A DNA stretch of 64,000 nt from Rehmannia glutinosa (lineage: Eukaryota > Streptophyta > Magnoliopsida > Lamiales > Orobanchaceae): the NCBI GenBank assembly GCA_016081115.2, contig CM071930.1:41515335-41579334 (forward strand). Reading direction: 5' to 3'. This document shows, one piece after another, positions 32,596 to 44,202 of the stretch. The position numbers and the translations under genes were made by a program. Under the pieces are notes generated by a model that searched no databases, was not told where the DNA came from, and was given only the letters and a program-made list of their open reading frames with translations. How positions within the stretch are numbered: position 1 is the first letter of the stretch; the number at the start of each line of letters is the position of its first letter.

Positions 32596-34183
32596 TGTTC
32601 GCCTTATTTTTAGCTTCACCGCAAGTGTACGGTGTAGTTTATAGAATAGGGTAAGCAAGGTTGTATCCACGGAGACTAATAAATTAGTGCGCTAAGTATT
32701 GAACCAAAATAGTTTTATTTTTATTTAGACGATCTTAATTTGATGATTGTTGTGGAGGTAAAGACAAGAATAACCACAAGAATACAAGATACTAAGAATA
32801 ATGGAATTATCAAGAGAATGAAATGGATTCCCGGATTATGGTTTCAAATAATATTCCTCTTGTTGTCCGATTTAATCAAAGCCAAAGTTATTATCAATAC
32901 GCCTATAAGACGATCACAACGGTATTTTATCCTCCCTCTCGAGATGTATATAAAGTGTAGATTGAAATATCTATGCTAGCATCTCTACTCAACATAAGAT
33001 ATACAACTCCTAAATGCACAAAAGATCAAATATCCTCACAAATATTTACAAACCTCTCGATTCATGCAAATATTTGTGTCGAGTACTCAAGATCTAATAT
33101 TGAAGCTCATCTCTCGAATTATGAATCAATATATCAAACAAGTTAAATCATTGGCCAAGTGATAAAACAAGAATAAGAACAAAGTACTCAAATAGGCTTC
33201 AAGATAATAACTTCAACCAAGATTAAAACATTCAACAAGAGTTCAATTAATCTACTACCAAAACCCGGAAATCACAAGATGTTTAGCTACTCATTACAAA
33301 TAAACAACTCATAGACAAATTGTTCATATTCATGACAAGTTAAAATGAAAGATTAAAGCACAAAGAATGAGAAAACTTAGGAAATGGATAATCTCTCGAT
33401 TTATCTTCAATCCTCAAGCTCCGATTCGACCCGATTCTTCTCTTGATTCTTCCTTGATGAAGTTGAGCTATTTCTTGTGTTCTTGGGTCTTTTCCAGACC
33501 TTTCCTCCCCTGGTGTGCGCCCCAAAAAGTGGTATTTATACCCTTTTTAGAAGCCTAGGTCAATTTGCTGTCATTTTTGGAGTTTTCTGCAAGAACGCAC
33601 GGGTCGTGCGTTGGCGCACGGGCTACCCGTGCGCCATCCCGTAGAAAACATCCAGTCTCTGTAGGGCGCATGGGTCATGCGTCCACGCACGGGTTACCCG
33701 TGCGCCACCCAAACATCCAAATTTGTTTACGGGGTCTTCATAAGAGTTGTAGCCCTCTCTTTTAGCTTTCCATACCCACTTGAATCAACTCAATATCAAT
33801 TTTGTAGAGAGAGTTATGTCCAATATACTAAACCCTGCCAGTGCTAGAAATTCCATACGCGTTTGGATGTTCCTTGAGATAAATCTCCTTGTTGTTTGAT
33901 AATCCATGCTTCTTTTGCCACACGGCTCATCACTATGACTCTAGACTCCATATAGTTGGCTTCCAATTGGGTGTAATCGCTCGATTCTTGATGATTCTAG
34001 GTAGCAATGCTCGTATTTGTCACAAAATCACTCCAAATATCGTTAAATTCCTACAAAACAAGCAAGCGTAATATCTTTTCCACAAAGAGCGAATATATAC
34101 CATTTCATACGCGTTATTGCATGTTTATAAACAATTATAGCCATAAATATGCCCTAAAATACATGCAAAACTCACAATCAACA
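32596..34183 (-). mobile_element. LTR of the reduced gypsy element
   Basis: On the minus strand it runs from TGTTGATTGTGAG to ...GGCGAACA, 1,588 bp. The end carries ACTACACCGTACACTTGCGG, the same motif as at the end of the LTR at 3103-4560. It is followed by AG and a T-rich PBS-like sequence reading TTTTTTGCGCGCC. Two GC-rich palindromic modules lie inside. Confidence 0.7.
33593..33712. repeat. Paired GC-rich palindromic modules in the gypsy LTR
   Basis: The sequence GGCGCACGGGCTACCCGTGC (continuing GCC, 33613-33635) and CGCACGGGTTACCCGTGCG (33686-33704) are near-perfect palindromes, each preceded by a shorter CACGGGTCGTGCG-like arm. Module spacing is about 70 bp. Confidence 0.85.
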
Positions 34184-36483
34184 CTCAGCTGTCTTAGGGT
34201 CTTCTACGGTGGCATCCACCAGAGTCTTAACTCCGTGGATTGCATTTTCATTGCCCAGAGTGTTAACTCTCGGGACAGATCCATCCTGTGCCTCGACTGC
34301 ATCAGCAACATCCTCAGCCTGCAAAGCTATTGGCACTTCAGTTGAGACAGATTTAACTATCTGAGCATCGTCAGTGACAACTTGCTGTGGTTCTTTTTCT
34401 TGTTCCTTCTCCACTTTGCCTCCGAGATTCAGGGTGGAGTCAGCTACAACATCCTCCGACCTAGCTGCAGTGGAGAGAGTTTCCCCCTCACCGGCACACC
34501 CCGAGTGACTTGTGATGGGGTCACTCTTCTCCGGACTCCCCTGTGTCCTTTGAGTGTTCAACCAAAAAGGCGGTGGTAAGACACCCTCAATAGGGGTTGG
34601 CTCGACTTGGGTCCCCAAGTTCCCGGTTCATCGCCAAGTCCCCTAGATCCATCCTCCGAGTGAGTGGGAAGTGGTTGCGGCAATGAATGATGGCAATCTG
34701 TTGTACCACTCCCAATGGATCAATCTCCAGCTGAGATTTGGAAGACTCTCCAGGTCCTTCCGTCAGCTGTTGCTCATGCATTATCCTGGATTCCCGCATG
34801 GCTTGCTGCATTTCCAACTCCTCAATAGCAGCAGCTGGGTCCAAGTCCTCATCACTTCCTAAGAAGGCATCAAAGTGAGGATGAGTATGATTAGTGGTTC
34901 CAGTGAAAGAACAAATATTGGCCTTCTCACGGGCTTCAACTTCCTCTGCCAATCTCTCCTTCTCCTTTTCTTTGAAGATTTGCAAGATATCTAGGCAGTT
35001 CTCTTCATCCAGTGCCTGGACCACTGTGGTCAACCCGAGGAAATTCATCAATTCTTCTTCTTCTTCTATGAATTCAGGTCTCTCGAATTGTTCCCTCGAG
35101 CGACTCAACTTCCATTTCCTCCATTCTCGCAGACGATTTTAGATGCCTGGATATGGTAAAGACAACATAATTACATCATTGTCATCATCTACTTGCTGTC
35201 CTTCTTTCTCAGGAATGGAGGGTAGCAGAGCTTGCTGCTCTTCACCTTCAGCATCGTCTGTCGTAGGTGGAGATGCAGTCCTGTCAACAGGAGATTCAGC
35301 TCTCTCAGCTGCTTCTTGTTCCTCAATTGTTCTATTCACAGCTGGGTCTTCGACTTGCCTCTGTTGATCGGCCTCAGCAGACTTGGCCGTTTCATCAATA
35401 ACTTCTGGAGACTGCACTTCTTCAGCAGTCTCAGAGATCTTTTCCAGCCGAGTAGCAGACTCAGCTGTCTTCTCAAGCTCTGAATGCCTGGTAAGTCTTC
35501 TCATTCTCTTAGTTTTCACCAGAGGAATGTCTGATTCTACTTCCTCCGGTTCCTCGAAGATAAAGGCCTTTGGAGTTGCCTTAGAGGCAGCTGCCTTTCT
35601 CGCCATGACAGTCCTCTTCTTCTTTATTCCTGGAGAAGGTATTAAGGATTCCTTCTTCACCGTGGCTGCAGGGGCAGGAGACACGGCTGCAGGGGCAGGT
35701 GACTCGGCTGCAAGGGCAGGTGCGGTTTTCTTCTTTGCTGTAGGAGCATCAGTCTTCTTTCCAGCTGCATGGGTAGCTTTCTTCTTCGGAGGGGAGGCAA
35801 CAACTGTTTCCTCGGGGTCAGTTGATTCCCCCTCACTGGTATCCGTCCTCTTGGCATAAGCTCTCTTCTGGGCTCCTGAGAGATTGGCCCGGAACATCTT
35901 CTTGTTGACATGGCATAATTTTCCATGTCGAAGGGGACACCCTACACCTCCATCAATCGGCCAACTACAAGGCCATAGCCCAAAGATCCTCTGAATGACC
36001 CATCGTCCTTGAAGGACTTATTTCCAACATTCTGGCAGAGTCTGCTGTACACGAATTCTGCCCAGTTGACCTTCTTCTCCTCCATGATCGCAGCCATGAC
36101 GATCAGCTTCGTTTTGGACCGCTGATTGAAGCTTCCAAACTTTATATCCACACATTTCACGATGATATCCATTAACTTGTGATAATCGTCCTTCAACAGC
36201 TTCTTATCAGCTGTGTAAACCACCTTTGCAGCACATTCAGGTCTGGCCACTTCCTTCCATGCAGCAGCCAAGTTTACATCAGCCTCAAATATCTCCGGCA
36301 CTCCTTCCGACGGTAGCAAACAATGCTCCGCTAGATCTTCAGCAGTGATGGTGAAGTCCTTTCCGTGAACAGAGGATTTGATGCCCTCGTTGTGAACCTC
36401 AGCGTTCACGTAGAACTGTGCTACCTCCTCAACGTATGTCATCTGGAACTCCATTGTAAGAAAGGGTTTCAGTCTAGATTTCT
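34184..36483 (-). pseudogene. Downstream ORF of the outer Sirevirus, main part
   Basis: Four long frames in sequence: 36454-35942, 35897-35139, 35108-34587 and 34618-34184, with about three frame changes between them. The first piece begins inside a block FYVNAEVHNEGIKSSVHGK (about 36410-36355) that resembles the plant transposon-protein domain found in many uncharacterised plant TE ORFs. Next come Ala/Pro/Lys-rich repeats (about 35840-35600), then acidic Glu-rich sequence with coiled-coil character. I see no signal peptide and no clear transmembrane helix. The N-terminus lies at 50549-50675, separated by the inner element. The product is of unknown role; in other Sireviruses ORFs here have been called envelope-like. 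Confidence 0.7.
36479..36483. repeat. Target-site duplication TTTCT, left copy
   Basis: Five bases adjoining the 5' LTR, identical to 50544-50548. Five-base duplications are the norm for copia integrases. Confidence 0.9.
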
Positions 36484-38062
36484 TGTTGGGAATTTATTGT
36501 TTAGATTTTGATGAATGCCATGTAAAACTTAGAATAGGAAGTTGGCACCCCATTTTTGTTGTAAACCGCATTGAAATAAATAGGGCTGGTCAAGTGAGTT
36601 AAGTCACTATGCCCAAACATGCAAGAAACAATCGGAGACTAGAAGGAAGACTCATTTGCAAAGACAACCGAGTATGGCAAAGAAGAGAAGACGAGAACTC
36701 GATCAAGGAGCAGCTAAGATGCGGTGAGAGGAGTATCGGTCAAGTCAACTCAAGATAAGCCAAGTCTCAAGTTGAAGTGACAAGAATCATCCAATGATTG
36801 GAAGGCGACTCACGAGTCACCTGGGAAAGCAAGAAAATGCAAATCAAGTCGAGATAATCAAAAGATCCGTTGCCGCAAAATCAAGAGAATTACTTAAACA
36901 AGTAATATCTCCATGCTACCTTTCTCGAAGTGCTCGACCCCGAGCGTGCAAAAGGAATAAACCAATGGGAAGCACTACACCGTGTCGAACTCGAAAAGTC
37001 AAGAACAATTCATACGAGGAAATGGCAATTCCAAGGATCGCAACAAGACAAGCCAACGACCACAAGTGACTTTCAAAAATAAGCCTATTTCTTCAACGGG
37101 AAGATTTTTGAAAGCTCACTATAAAAGGCCGAGGAATAACTACGAGAAAAAGTTACGAAGGTTACCTTGACCATCCGAGAATTGAATACAAGCAAGAAAG
37201 AAACATTGTGTAACCTGAAATATTCTCAAGTTATAAAACGCTCAATCCTCAAGCCTACATTACGAAGAACATCAATCCAACACTCACCGTGAAGGAAAGA
37301 TAACTTCAATCGGTTGAAGAGGAAATTCTTCAAGAATAAAGGGGTCTACATTCCACGAAGGATTGTAGGAAGGTTCAAGGTCGAACCAAGTCTTGAGCTT
37401 TTGGAGGGCTTCGTGATCAAATCCAAAGAGCTTGAGCAAGTGGGTTGTGTAGTAGCAAGGCACTGCCTGTGAAGAAGGCCGAGTCGTATGAGAAGCCGCT
37501 AAGTGATCCGGGCGTCTCCGGATCGAGTCCCAAGGATCAAGTCACCGTGTGATCAAGACTTGTATCTGGACGGTACATTACCACTTTGTATCTTGATCAA
37601 TACCTAGTGGATTCCTCCATGAGTTGGAAAAGAGAGGAGTAGAAGAATTACCCCATCTTCGAACCTCTATAAAAACTTATCGTGTCATTTACATTTCAAC
37701 ACTTTAAATTCCTGCATCTTATTTGCTTAACTTTGCTGATAAATTTGCTATCTACTTGATAATCTCTAAGTACTAAATCAAGCTTTAAATCTCTGCTTAA
37801 CCATAATTAAGGGTGTTAAGTCTTCCGCTGAAAACAAACCACGCAGTTGAGCTAATTCGGTCTTAACAAATTTGAGTTATTCTATCAACTCACTCGAGTC
37901 CGCATTGAGTGACTAACTCTCTTGATTAACTAAATTGGTCATCACACCAAGGACACAACTGTGTAGTATCAACTCTGTAATTTAAGAAGGACTAAATCGA
38001 AAAGTTGGTAAGGTTTATTCAACCCCTTCTAAACCTTACACTCACACCCCTTGGGACCTACA
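36484..38062 (+). mobile_element. 5' LTR of the inner Sirevirus (1,579 bp)
   Basis: TGTTGGGAATTT...GGGACCTACA. A TATA box (TATAAAA) lies at 37120-37126, so U3 is about 640 bp. Compared with the 3' LTR, most differences are clusters of 1-4 base insertions, deletions and substitutions rather than isolated point changes. Confidence 0.93.
37120..37126 (+). promoter_or_regulatory. LTR TATA box
   Basis: TATAAAA in the context CTCACTATAAAAGGC, conserved in the 3' LTR (49605-49611) and in the reverse LTR (57732-57738). It should direct element transcription. Confidence 0.65.
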
Positions 38063-38064
38063 AG

Positions 38065-38082
38065 TGGTATCAGAGCGGTTGG
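38065..38082 (+). promoter_or_regulatory. Primer-binding site (tRNA-iMet type)
   Basis: TGGTATCAGAGCGGTTGG two bases after the LTR end. TGGTATCAGAGC is the standard copia PBS complementary to initiator methionine tRNA. Confidence 0.9.
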
Positions 38083-38188
38083 TTCATTGAGCCTTCCGCA
38101 CCGTTCTTGAACTAGATCTCCAAACTTTTCAAAGTCTGCTTTAGTACTTAAATTTTCAAAACTCCTTTTATCATTAAAATTTATTATC

Positions 38189-40510
38189 ATGGAAGCAAAT
38201 TTGACACGCATCCCTATGTTCACAATTGAAGAATTTGATGATTGGAAAATTCGTATGCGAGGCTCATCTATCAAAGATTATTACATGATGAGATGTGGAT
38301 AGTGATAGAGGATGGGCCACTTTGCAAATCTTAAAAGTGAACACAATTTTGTAAGAAGAGTGCGGTGAAGGTGAAGAGGATATTGCCCTAGACCAACTAT
38401 GGTTGAAAAACCAAGAACTGAATGGACAAATGATGACGAAAAAGATACAACCTGGACAATGTATCCAAGGACATCCTTTACAAAACATTGGACAAAGCCA
38501 TGTTCAATAAAGTCAAATCATGCAAAACGGCTAAAGAAATGGGACAAACTAACATTGATTTGTGAAGGCTCGAGAGCAAATCAAGGAAAATAAATTATCG
38601 GTGGCTGTACAAAAATTTGAGAATTTCAAAATGATCGTAGGAGAAAACTGGATCAACTGGATGCTCGGTTCACGTAAAATCACCAACGAGCTATCTGCAC
38701 TTGGAAAGGAATATACACGAGAAAAATGTGTATGAAGATCCTAAAAGTCTCCCGGTGAATGGGAAATGAAGGTCATGGCACCGAGACATTCCATGGACCT
38801 ATCGAAGACCTCCAACCATGAACTATTCTCGGATCTCAAAGCCTACGAATTTGAGCCGAGAAGAAAAGATCGAGGAAGAGACACAGTTGTACCCAAAACA
38901 AATTGCTCTAATTGTTAAGGATGGAAAGAGAGCCGAGGTCAAAGAAGTCATTGATCCGGAAGAAATAGCCCGATGGTTAAAAGGTTCAACAAGTTCTTCA
39001 ATAAGAACTACAAGAGAGGCAAGGGCGAATCTTCCGAGAAGACACTCGCTCCTCCAAGTCAAGGGAAGATAGGCCAACCAAGAGAACAGATCATCAAAAA
39101 GTCAATATCAAAGGGTGACAATCCAAGAATGGAAAGAGCTGATCAAAAGGTTGAATATCTATCTTTGAACTCAGAGGCAACCAGGTCACCGTGCCATCGA
39201 CGCCCATATCCTGTAGTCAACAAATACGGGAATGAAGAAGAAAGAAAGGTCTTGAGAGAAGAAGACAAGAAAAGAGAAAGGCAATGTTGGCTGCAGAGAG
39301 AATCTTGAGTCAAAGACATAGGCCGAGTCGAGAGAGTAGTGAAGTGACTACTCAAGTGACTCAAGAAGAAGCCCGATCTTTTGATGGCCAAGGAACAAGA
39401 TCAACCTCCGACCAAGAAGATGAGGTACACTCTAACTCGATTCTAGTGATAGTGATTGTGACACACACACTTCATCACCCACTGATCTTTATGATTCATT
39501 AGGCAAAATGATGAAAGATTTTGAACACATTAAATCCTCACGCACTACTAAATGAGGAAAACAACCTACTCAAGAGCCAAACTCACAAAATGACTAAGGA
39601 GTTGAGTACTCTAAGTCAAATAGCCGATGAGAATAAAAGTTTAAAGGCTAAAAATGCCAAGCTAATAGCGAGAAATAGCTGCCATAGAAAAGAGGAGAAT
39701 GACCTCAAAAATGTGATTGCCTCATTCACTAAGGCATCTAAATCATTGGATGATCTTATTATGAGTCAAAGAGAATGTGGAGACAAGACAGGCTTAGGAT
39801 TTAATTCCTCTGTGCTATGTCAAACTCCAAAAATAATCTTGGAAAAAGGATCTTCAAGCAATGAAGAGTCTAAAAATCCAAAACTCCAAATGGTGCACAC
39901 ACATTCACTCCAAAGCACAATTACAAGCAAACGGCCTTGGTTATAAAGGAAAAGGAAAACAACACCCGGTTGAGTGCGGCTGAAAGGACAAATGAGAAGA
40001 GATTCATCGAGTTCCTCAAAGAAACTCCAAACAGAAAATACTCTCTGTAAAGAAGAAACAGAGCTACCAAAAACCCCGAAAATCTATAAAAGAAATACAT
40101 ATGATGGGAATGGTAGAAAATATCCAAGCCAAGTGATTGGAATGATGTGAACTATCGGCATAGACTTACTTATGGAATATAAGCCCAAATGGCAAAGGCC
40201 TAGAACTCAAAGAAAGGCCATTCCAAAAGTATAAGAGCTTTCATCAAAGACACATATGCACCTAGGCACTACACTCGGAGACACCACAATTACCCAAAGA
40301 AGGCGATTGCTAAAACACATACACAGCATACGGACAAAAGAGACAAACTTGTATGAACCTAGAATCCCCAAGCAATTTGCCAAGATTAATTATGATTATG
40401 GCATCGATAGATGGCAACCCCTTAGAGTCAAATCATTTGGCTATAAGTTGGTTGGATCATCTTACAATTCTAACCCCTCGGGACCCGGACAAGTATGGGT
40501 ACCTAAAACT
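38189..40510 (+). pseudogene. gag pseudogene of the inner Sirevirus
   Basis: It starts with MEANLTRIPMFTIEEFDDWK, matching the gag starts at 56694 (minus) and 62181. Pieces resembling the copia-type gag polypeptide (UBN2-like) follow in shifting frames to about 38860, then MVKRFNKFFNKNYK (38973), a helical stretch with LNEENN-type sequence (39540-39760) and a Lys/Gln-rich tail (to 40510) with NYDYGIDRWQPLR. There are more than ten frameshifts or stops, so no working Gag. Confidence 0.8.
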
Positions 40511-40514
40511 TAAT

Positions 40515-43500
40515 TTCCTTGATTGCGGGTTCAAGGAATGCAGTGAGTGCCAAGGAACCTGGTACATGGATAGTGGTCATTCCGGACATATGACAGAAAC
40601 AAGAAAAATCTGTCAAAATTCAAGGAAGTTAAAGGAGCAAAAGTCATATTTGGAGGAAATGAAGCTCGGGTGAAATAAGAGGCATTGGATCCATCAAGAG
40701 GAACGGATTAGAAATCACGATGATGTTGCATATGTTGAAGGACTCAACTTCAACTTGCTAAGCATCGATCAACTCTCTGACAAAGGCTATAATGTTAGAT
40801 TTAACATGGGTATATGCCAAATCAAGGATCTTTGAATCGAATGAAGTTGTGTTGCAAGGATGCGAGACAAAAGAATGTATGTAGTAGATTGGTCAACCGC
40901 TACACCCAAAGACTGTCTATTAGCAAAGAGCACACTGAATCAAGTTGGTACATGGCACAAAAAGCCGAGTCACCTAAATTTCAAAACGATTAACAAGCTT
41001 GCCGAAGTAATCTTGTGGAAGGACTTTCGGACTCGATTATACAAGAAGGAGAGTATATGTGACGCATGTCGAAGGGAAAACAGATCAAATCATCATTCAA
41101 AGAAAAGACACGCCCATCTTCAACAAGAATATTACATCCGCTACATATGGATCTATTTGGCCCAAAGGAACCGGCTAGCATAAGTGGAAAGAAATACACC
41201 TTGGTGGTAGTAGATGACTACTCAAGATATACATGGACTATATTCATGTGTAAGAAGAAAGAAACTCTCTGAAAACTACCACAAATGATGAAGAGAATTC
41301 AAAATGAAAAGAGCCAAACCATTATCAAAATAAGATCGAGACAGAGGAACCGAGTTTGTTAATGGGATAATAACTCGATATTGTATTGAAAATGGCATTT
41401 GTCATGAATTATCTGCAGCAAGGACTCCACAAAGAGAATGGAGTTGCGAAAAGAAGGAATAGAACTCTCAAAAAGCGGCAAGGACCATGTTAGTCAAGCG
41501 GGGTTACCAAAAGATTTTGGGTCAAGCAATCAACACAAATTGCTACACTCAAAACATATGTATGATAAAAGACAAATTGACAAAGACTCCTATGAGATTT
41601 GGACAGGGGAGAAAACCAAATGTTGCATATTTTAGAATATTTAGATGTAAATGCTTCATCCATAACAATGGCAAAGACAATCTAAAGGCTTTCGATGCTA
41701 AAGGCGATGAAGGTATCTTCTTGGGATACTCAAATTTGAAAGCAAAGCCTCAGAGTACTCAACAAAAGGACTATGGTTGCGGATGAATCCATTCATGTGG
41801 TATTCGATGAGCCAAATGTAAATGGAGAAGATATTGAAGAGTCACCGATAAGTTTGAATCATCCAAACATACTGAAAAGTCCCTTTGTCAAGTCAAGAAT
41901 TATAAACTCGGATGAAGATGAGATAGATGAGTCTCATAAAATGCTTTGGAAAATTTGCGGCTAAGTGATTGCGAGAGAGTGATCAAAGCAACACACTTTG
42001 CTAGACGATCGAATCCGGCTAACTTACTTCAACTTTGATGTAAGATGGCCGAAAGACCATCCACGAGAACTTGTCATTGGAGATATAAGAGAAGGTGTCA
42101 AAACAAGATCGAACTCAACAAGAAGCTATGTTCGCATGCTTTATCTCACAAATAGAGCCTAAAGATGTGTTACAAGCATTGGATGACACACATTGGATTC
42201 AAGCTATGCAAGAAGAGTGAATTAGTTTGAAAGAAATAAAGTATGGGAATTAGTTCAAAGACCCACCCATCAAAATGTTATTGGTACTAAATGGGTGTTC
42301 GAAAAGAAGATGAACGAGGAGGGTTACGTGGTAAGAAACAAAGCAAGACTAGTAGCCAAAGGATATTGCCAAGAAGAAGGAATATATTTTGATGAAACAT
42401 TTGCTCTGTAGCAAGATTGGAAGCTATAAGGATGTTTCTTGCCTATGCAGACTCACAAGAATTTTATTGTATATCGATGGATGTAAAAAGTGCATTTCTA
42501 AATGGTTTATTGGAAGAAGAAGTGTATGTTGAACAACCTCCAGGATTTGAGCGAAGACTCTTGGAGATAAGGTATACAAACTCAAGAAAGCTCGTATGGA
42601 TTGAAACGGGCACCCGAGCATGGTATGATACTTTGTCACAATTCCTAATCGAGAATGGATTCACAAAAGGAAAAGTAGATAGAACACTTTTCGTAATTCA
42701 AGACAAGAAGAGTATACTTGCTTGTTCAAATATATGTGGATGACATCATTTTTGGATCCACAAACAAAGAGCTATGTGAAAAATTTTCAAACCTCATGCA
42801 AAGCAAATTTGAAATGAGCATGATGGGAGAGTCGACATTCTTCCTTGGACTCCAAGTAAAACAAAATGAAGGATGGAACCTTCATAAGTCAAACAAAATA
42901 CACTAGAGAATTAATGAAGAAATTTGGTATGGAGGAGAAGTCTTCGTGAAAATACCAATGAATACATCGATCAAAATGGACATGGATGCGGATGGCAAGC
43001 CTCAGTAGATCAAACAAGATATAGAGCACTTATTGGATCATTGCTCTACCTCACAAAGAAGCGGGCCGGACATCACCTTTGATGTAGGTGTATGTGCAAG
43101 ATTTCAATATGCTCCAAAAGAGAGTCACATGACAAAGCTAAGAGAATCTTGAGATACTTGAAAGGAAGCCAAGAAGTTGGCTTATGGTATCCAAAGGAAT
43201 GTGGATTCAAGCTAATTGGCTACTCGGACTCGACTATCTTTGGATGCGAGTTGATAGGAAAAGCACCTCGGTACATGTCAAATGCTTGGAAACAGTGATT
43301 TCTGGTTTAGCAAGAAGCAAAATTCAATAGCCACCTCTACAGGTGACGGAATACATATAATCTGGCAATAATTTTTGTGCCCAAGTCCTATGGATGAGAC
43401 AACAGAGAGACTATGAAGTTGAAGAAAAGGAAATTCCAATCATGCGTGATAACACAAGCACAATTGCAATCACTCGAGAATCTGTGTTGCACTCAAGAAC

Positions 43501-43671
43501 AAAGCATATCGATGTCGATATCACTTCATAAGAGATCATGTTGAAAAGAAGAACATCATATTGGAATATATCTCAACTGATAAACAGTTAGCTGACATAT
43601 TCACAAAACCATTATGTGAGTCAAGATTTGAAGAACTCAAGCATGAGTTAGGGTTAATCGAGCTGAGCTGA
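40515..43671 (+). pseudogene. pol pseudogene of the inner Sirevirus (protease, integrase, RT, RNase H)
   Basis: Domains in order, all in broken frames. Aspartic protease: WYMDSGHSGHMTE at about 40560, which keeps the catalytic Asp but departs from the usual DSGCSRHMTG. Pre-integrase zinc region: WHKKPSHLNF and CDAC (40950-41070). Integrase: YTLVVVDDYSRYTW (41195-41236). [22 protein letters not shown] (about 42480-42535) and the active site YVDDIIFGS (about 42730). RNase H: a degraded region ending in DKQLADIFTKPLCESR (about 43585-43625). The stop is at 43669-43671. Longest intact runs are only about 100 codons. Confidence 0.85.
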
Positions 43672-44202
43672 CACTTAGAAGACTCAAAGAAAAGAAATGG
43701 AACACAAAAAGAGAAAAAGGATTTGAATTCTCAAAATTAGCTAAATGAATCACCATGTCGGAGAGACAACTATACCGAATTAGGACACAATGAGTCACCG
43801 AGAGAACTATGACCAGAAGAGTTAAATCATCTAAGGGATAAGTTGAGCCATTTATGAGCAAAGTGACAAAAACGCAGTCATTTTTACTAAGCGGGAATGT
43901 TTTTAAGAATGACGTCAGCACAATGATGATGTGTACAGACAAAAAGCTGCATACCAAGCTTATGATTGGATATAAATCTTTGCCGCATTAAATTCGAGAC
44001 ATTAAATGCAATCGGCGTGCAAAATCTAAGCCGTTGATTTCGATCACATTTCAAAAACCACCCGCACGTCCTTTCGTAAAACCATACTTAACCCATTTTA
44101 AATCTGTTTTCTCTCACATATCACCAAAACGGTTCATTTCTCTCAAAACCCTCTCGATATTCAAATCAAATTTCTAAGTTTCTTTTCGGTGAAATCTGAA
44201 AA

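Larger units (their letters stand above)
31041..34183 (-). mobile_element. Reduced Tat/Athila-like gypsy element inserted in the outer Sirevirus
   Basis: Minus-strand order: LTR 34183-32596, PBS-like sequence (32594-32580), a short gag-related interior (32430-31510), a conserved non-coding motif GCTTGTTGGGAGGCAACCC at about 31475-31457, and a polypurine tract 31115-31100 (ATTTAAGTTTGGGGGAG). Integrase, RT and RNase H are absent, so the interior is only about 1.5 kb. The 3' LTR is missing. The right edge is sharp: TGTTGATTGTGAG (reverse) next to downstream-ORF sequence of the host Sirevirus. The left edge is only approximate. Confidence 0.7.

Noticed and set aside
35143..35859. Plus-strand frames of 74-158 codons opposite the Sirevirus downstream ORF, Ser/Ala-rich
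   Set aside because: They are shadows of the Lys/Ala/Pro/Glu-rich ORF on the minus strand, whose counterpart is found in the inner element.
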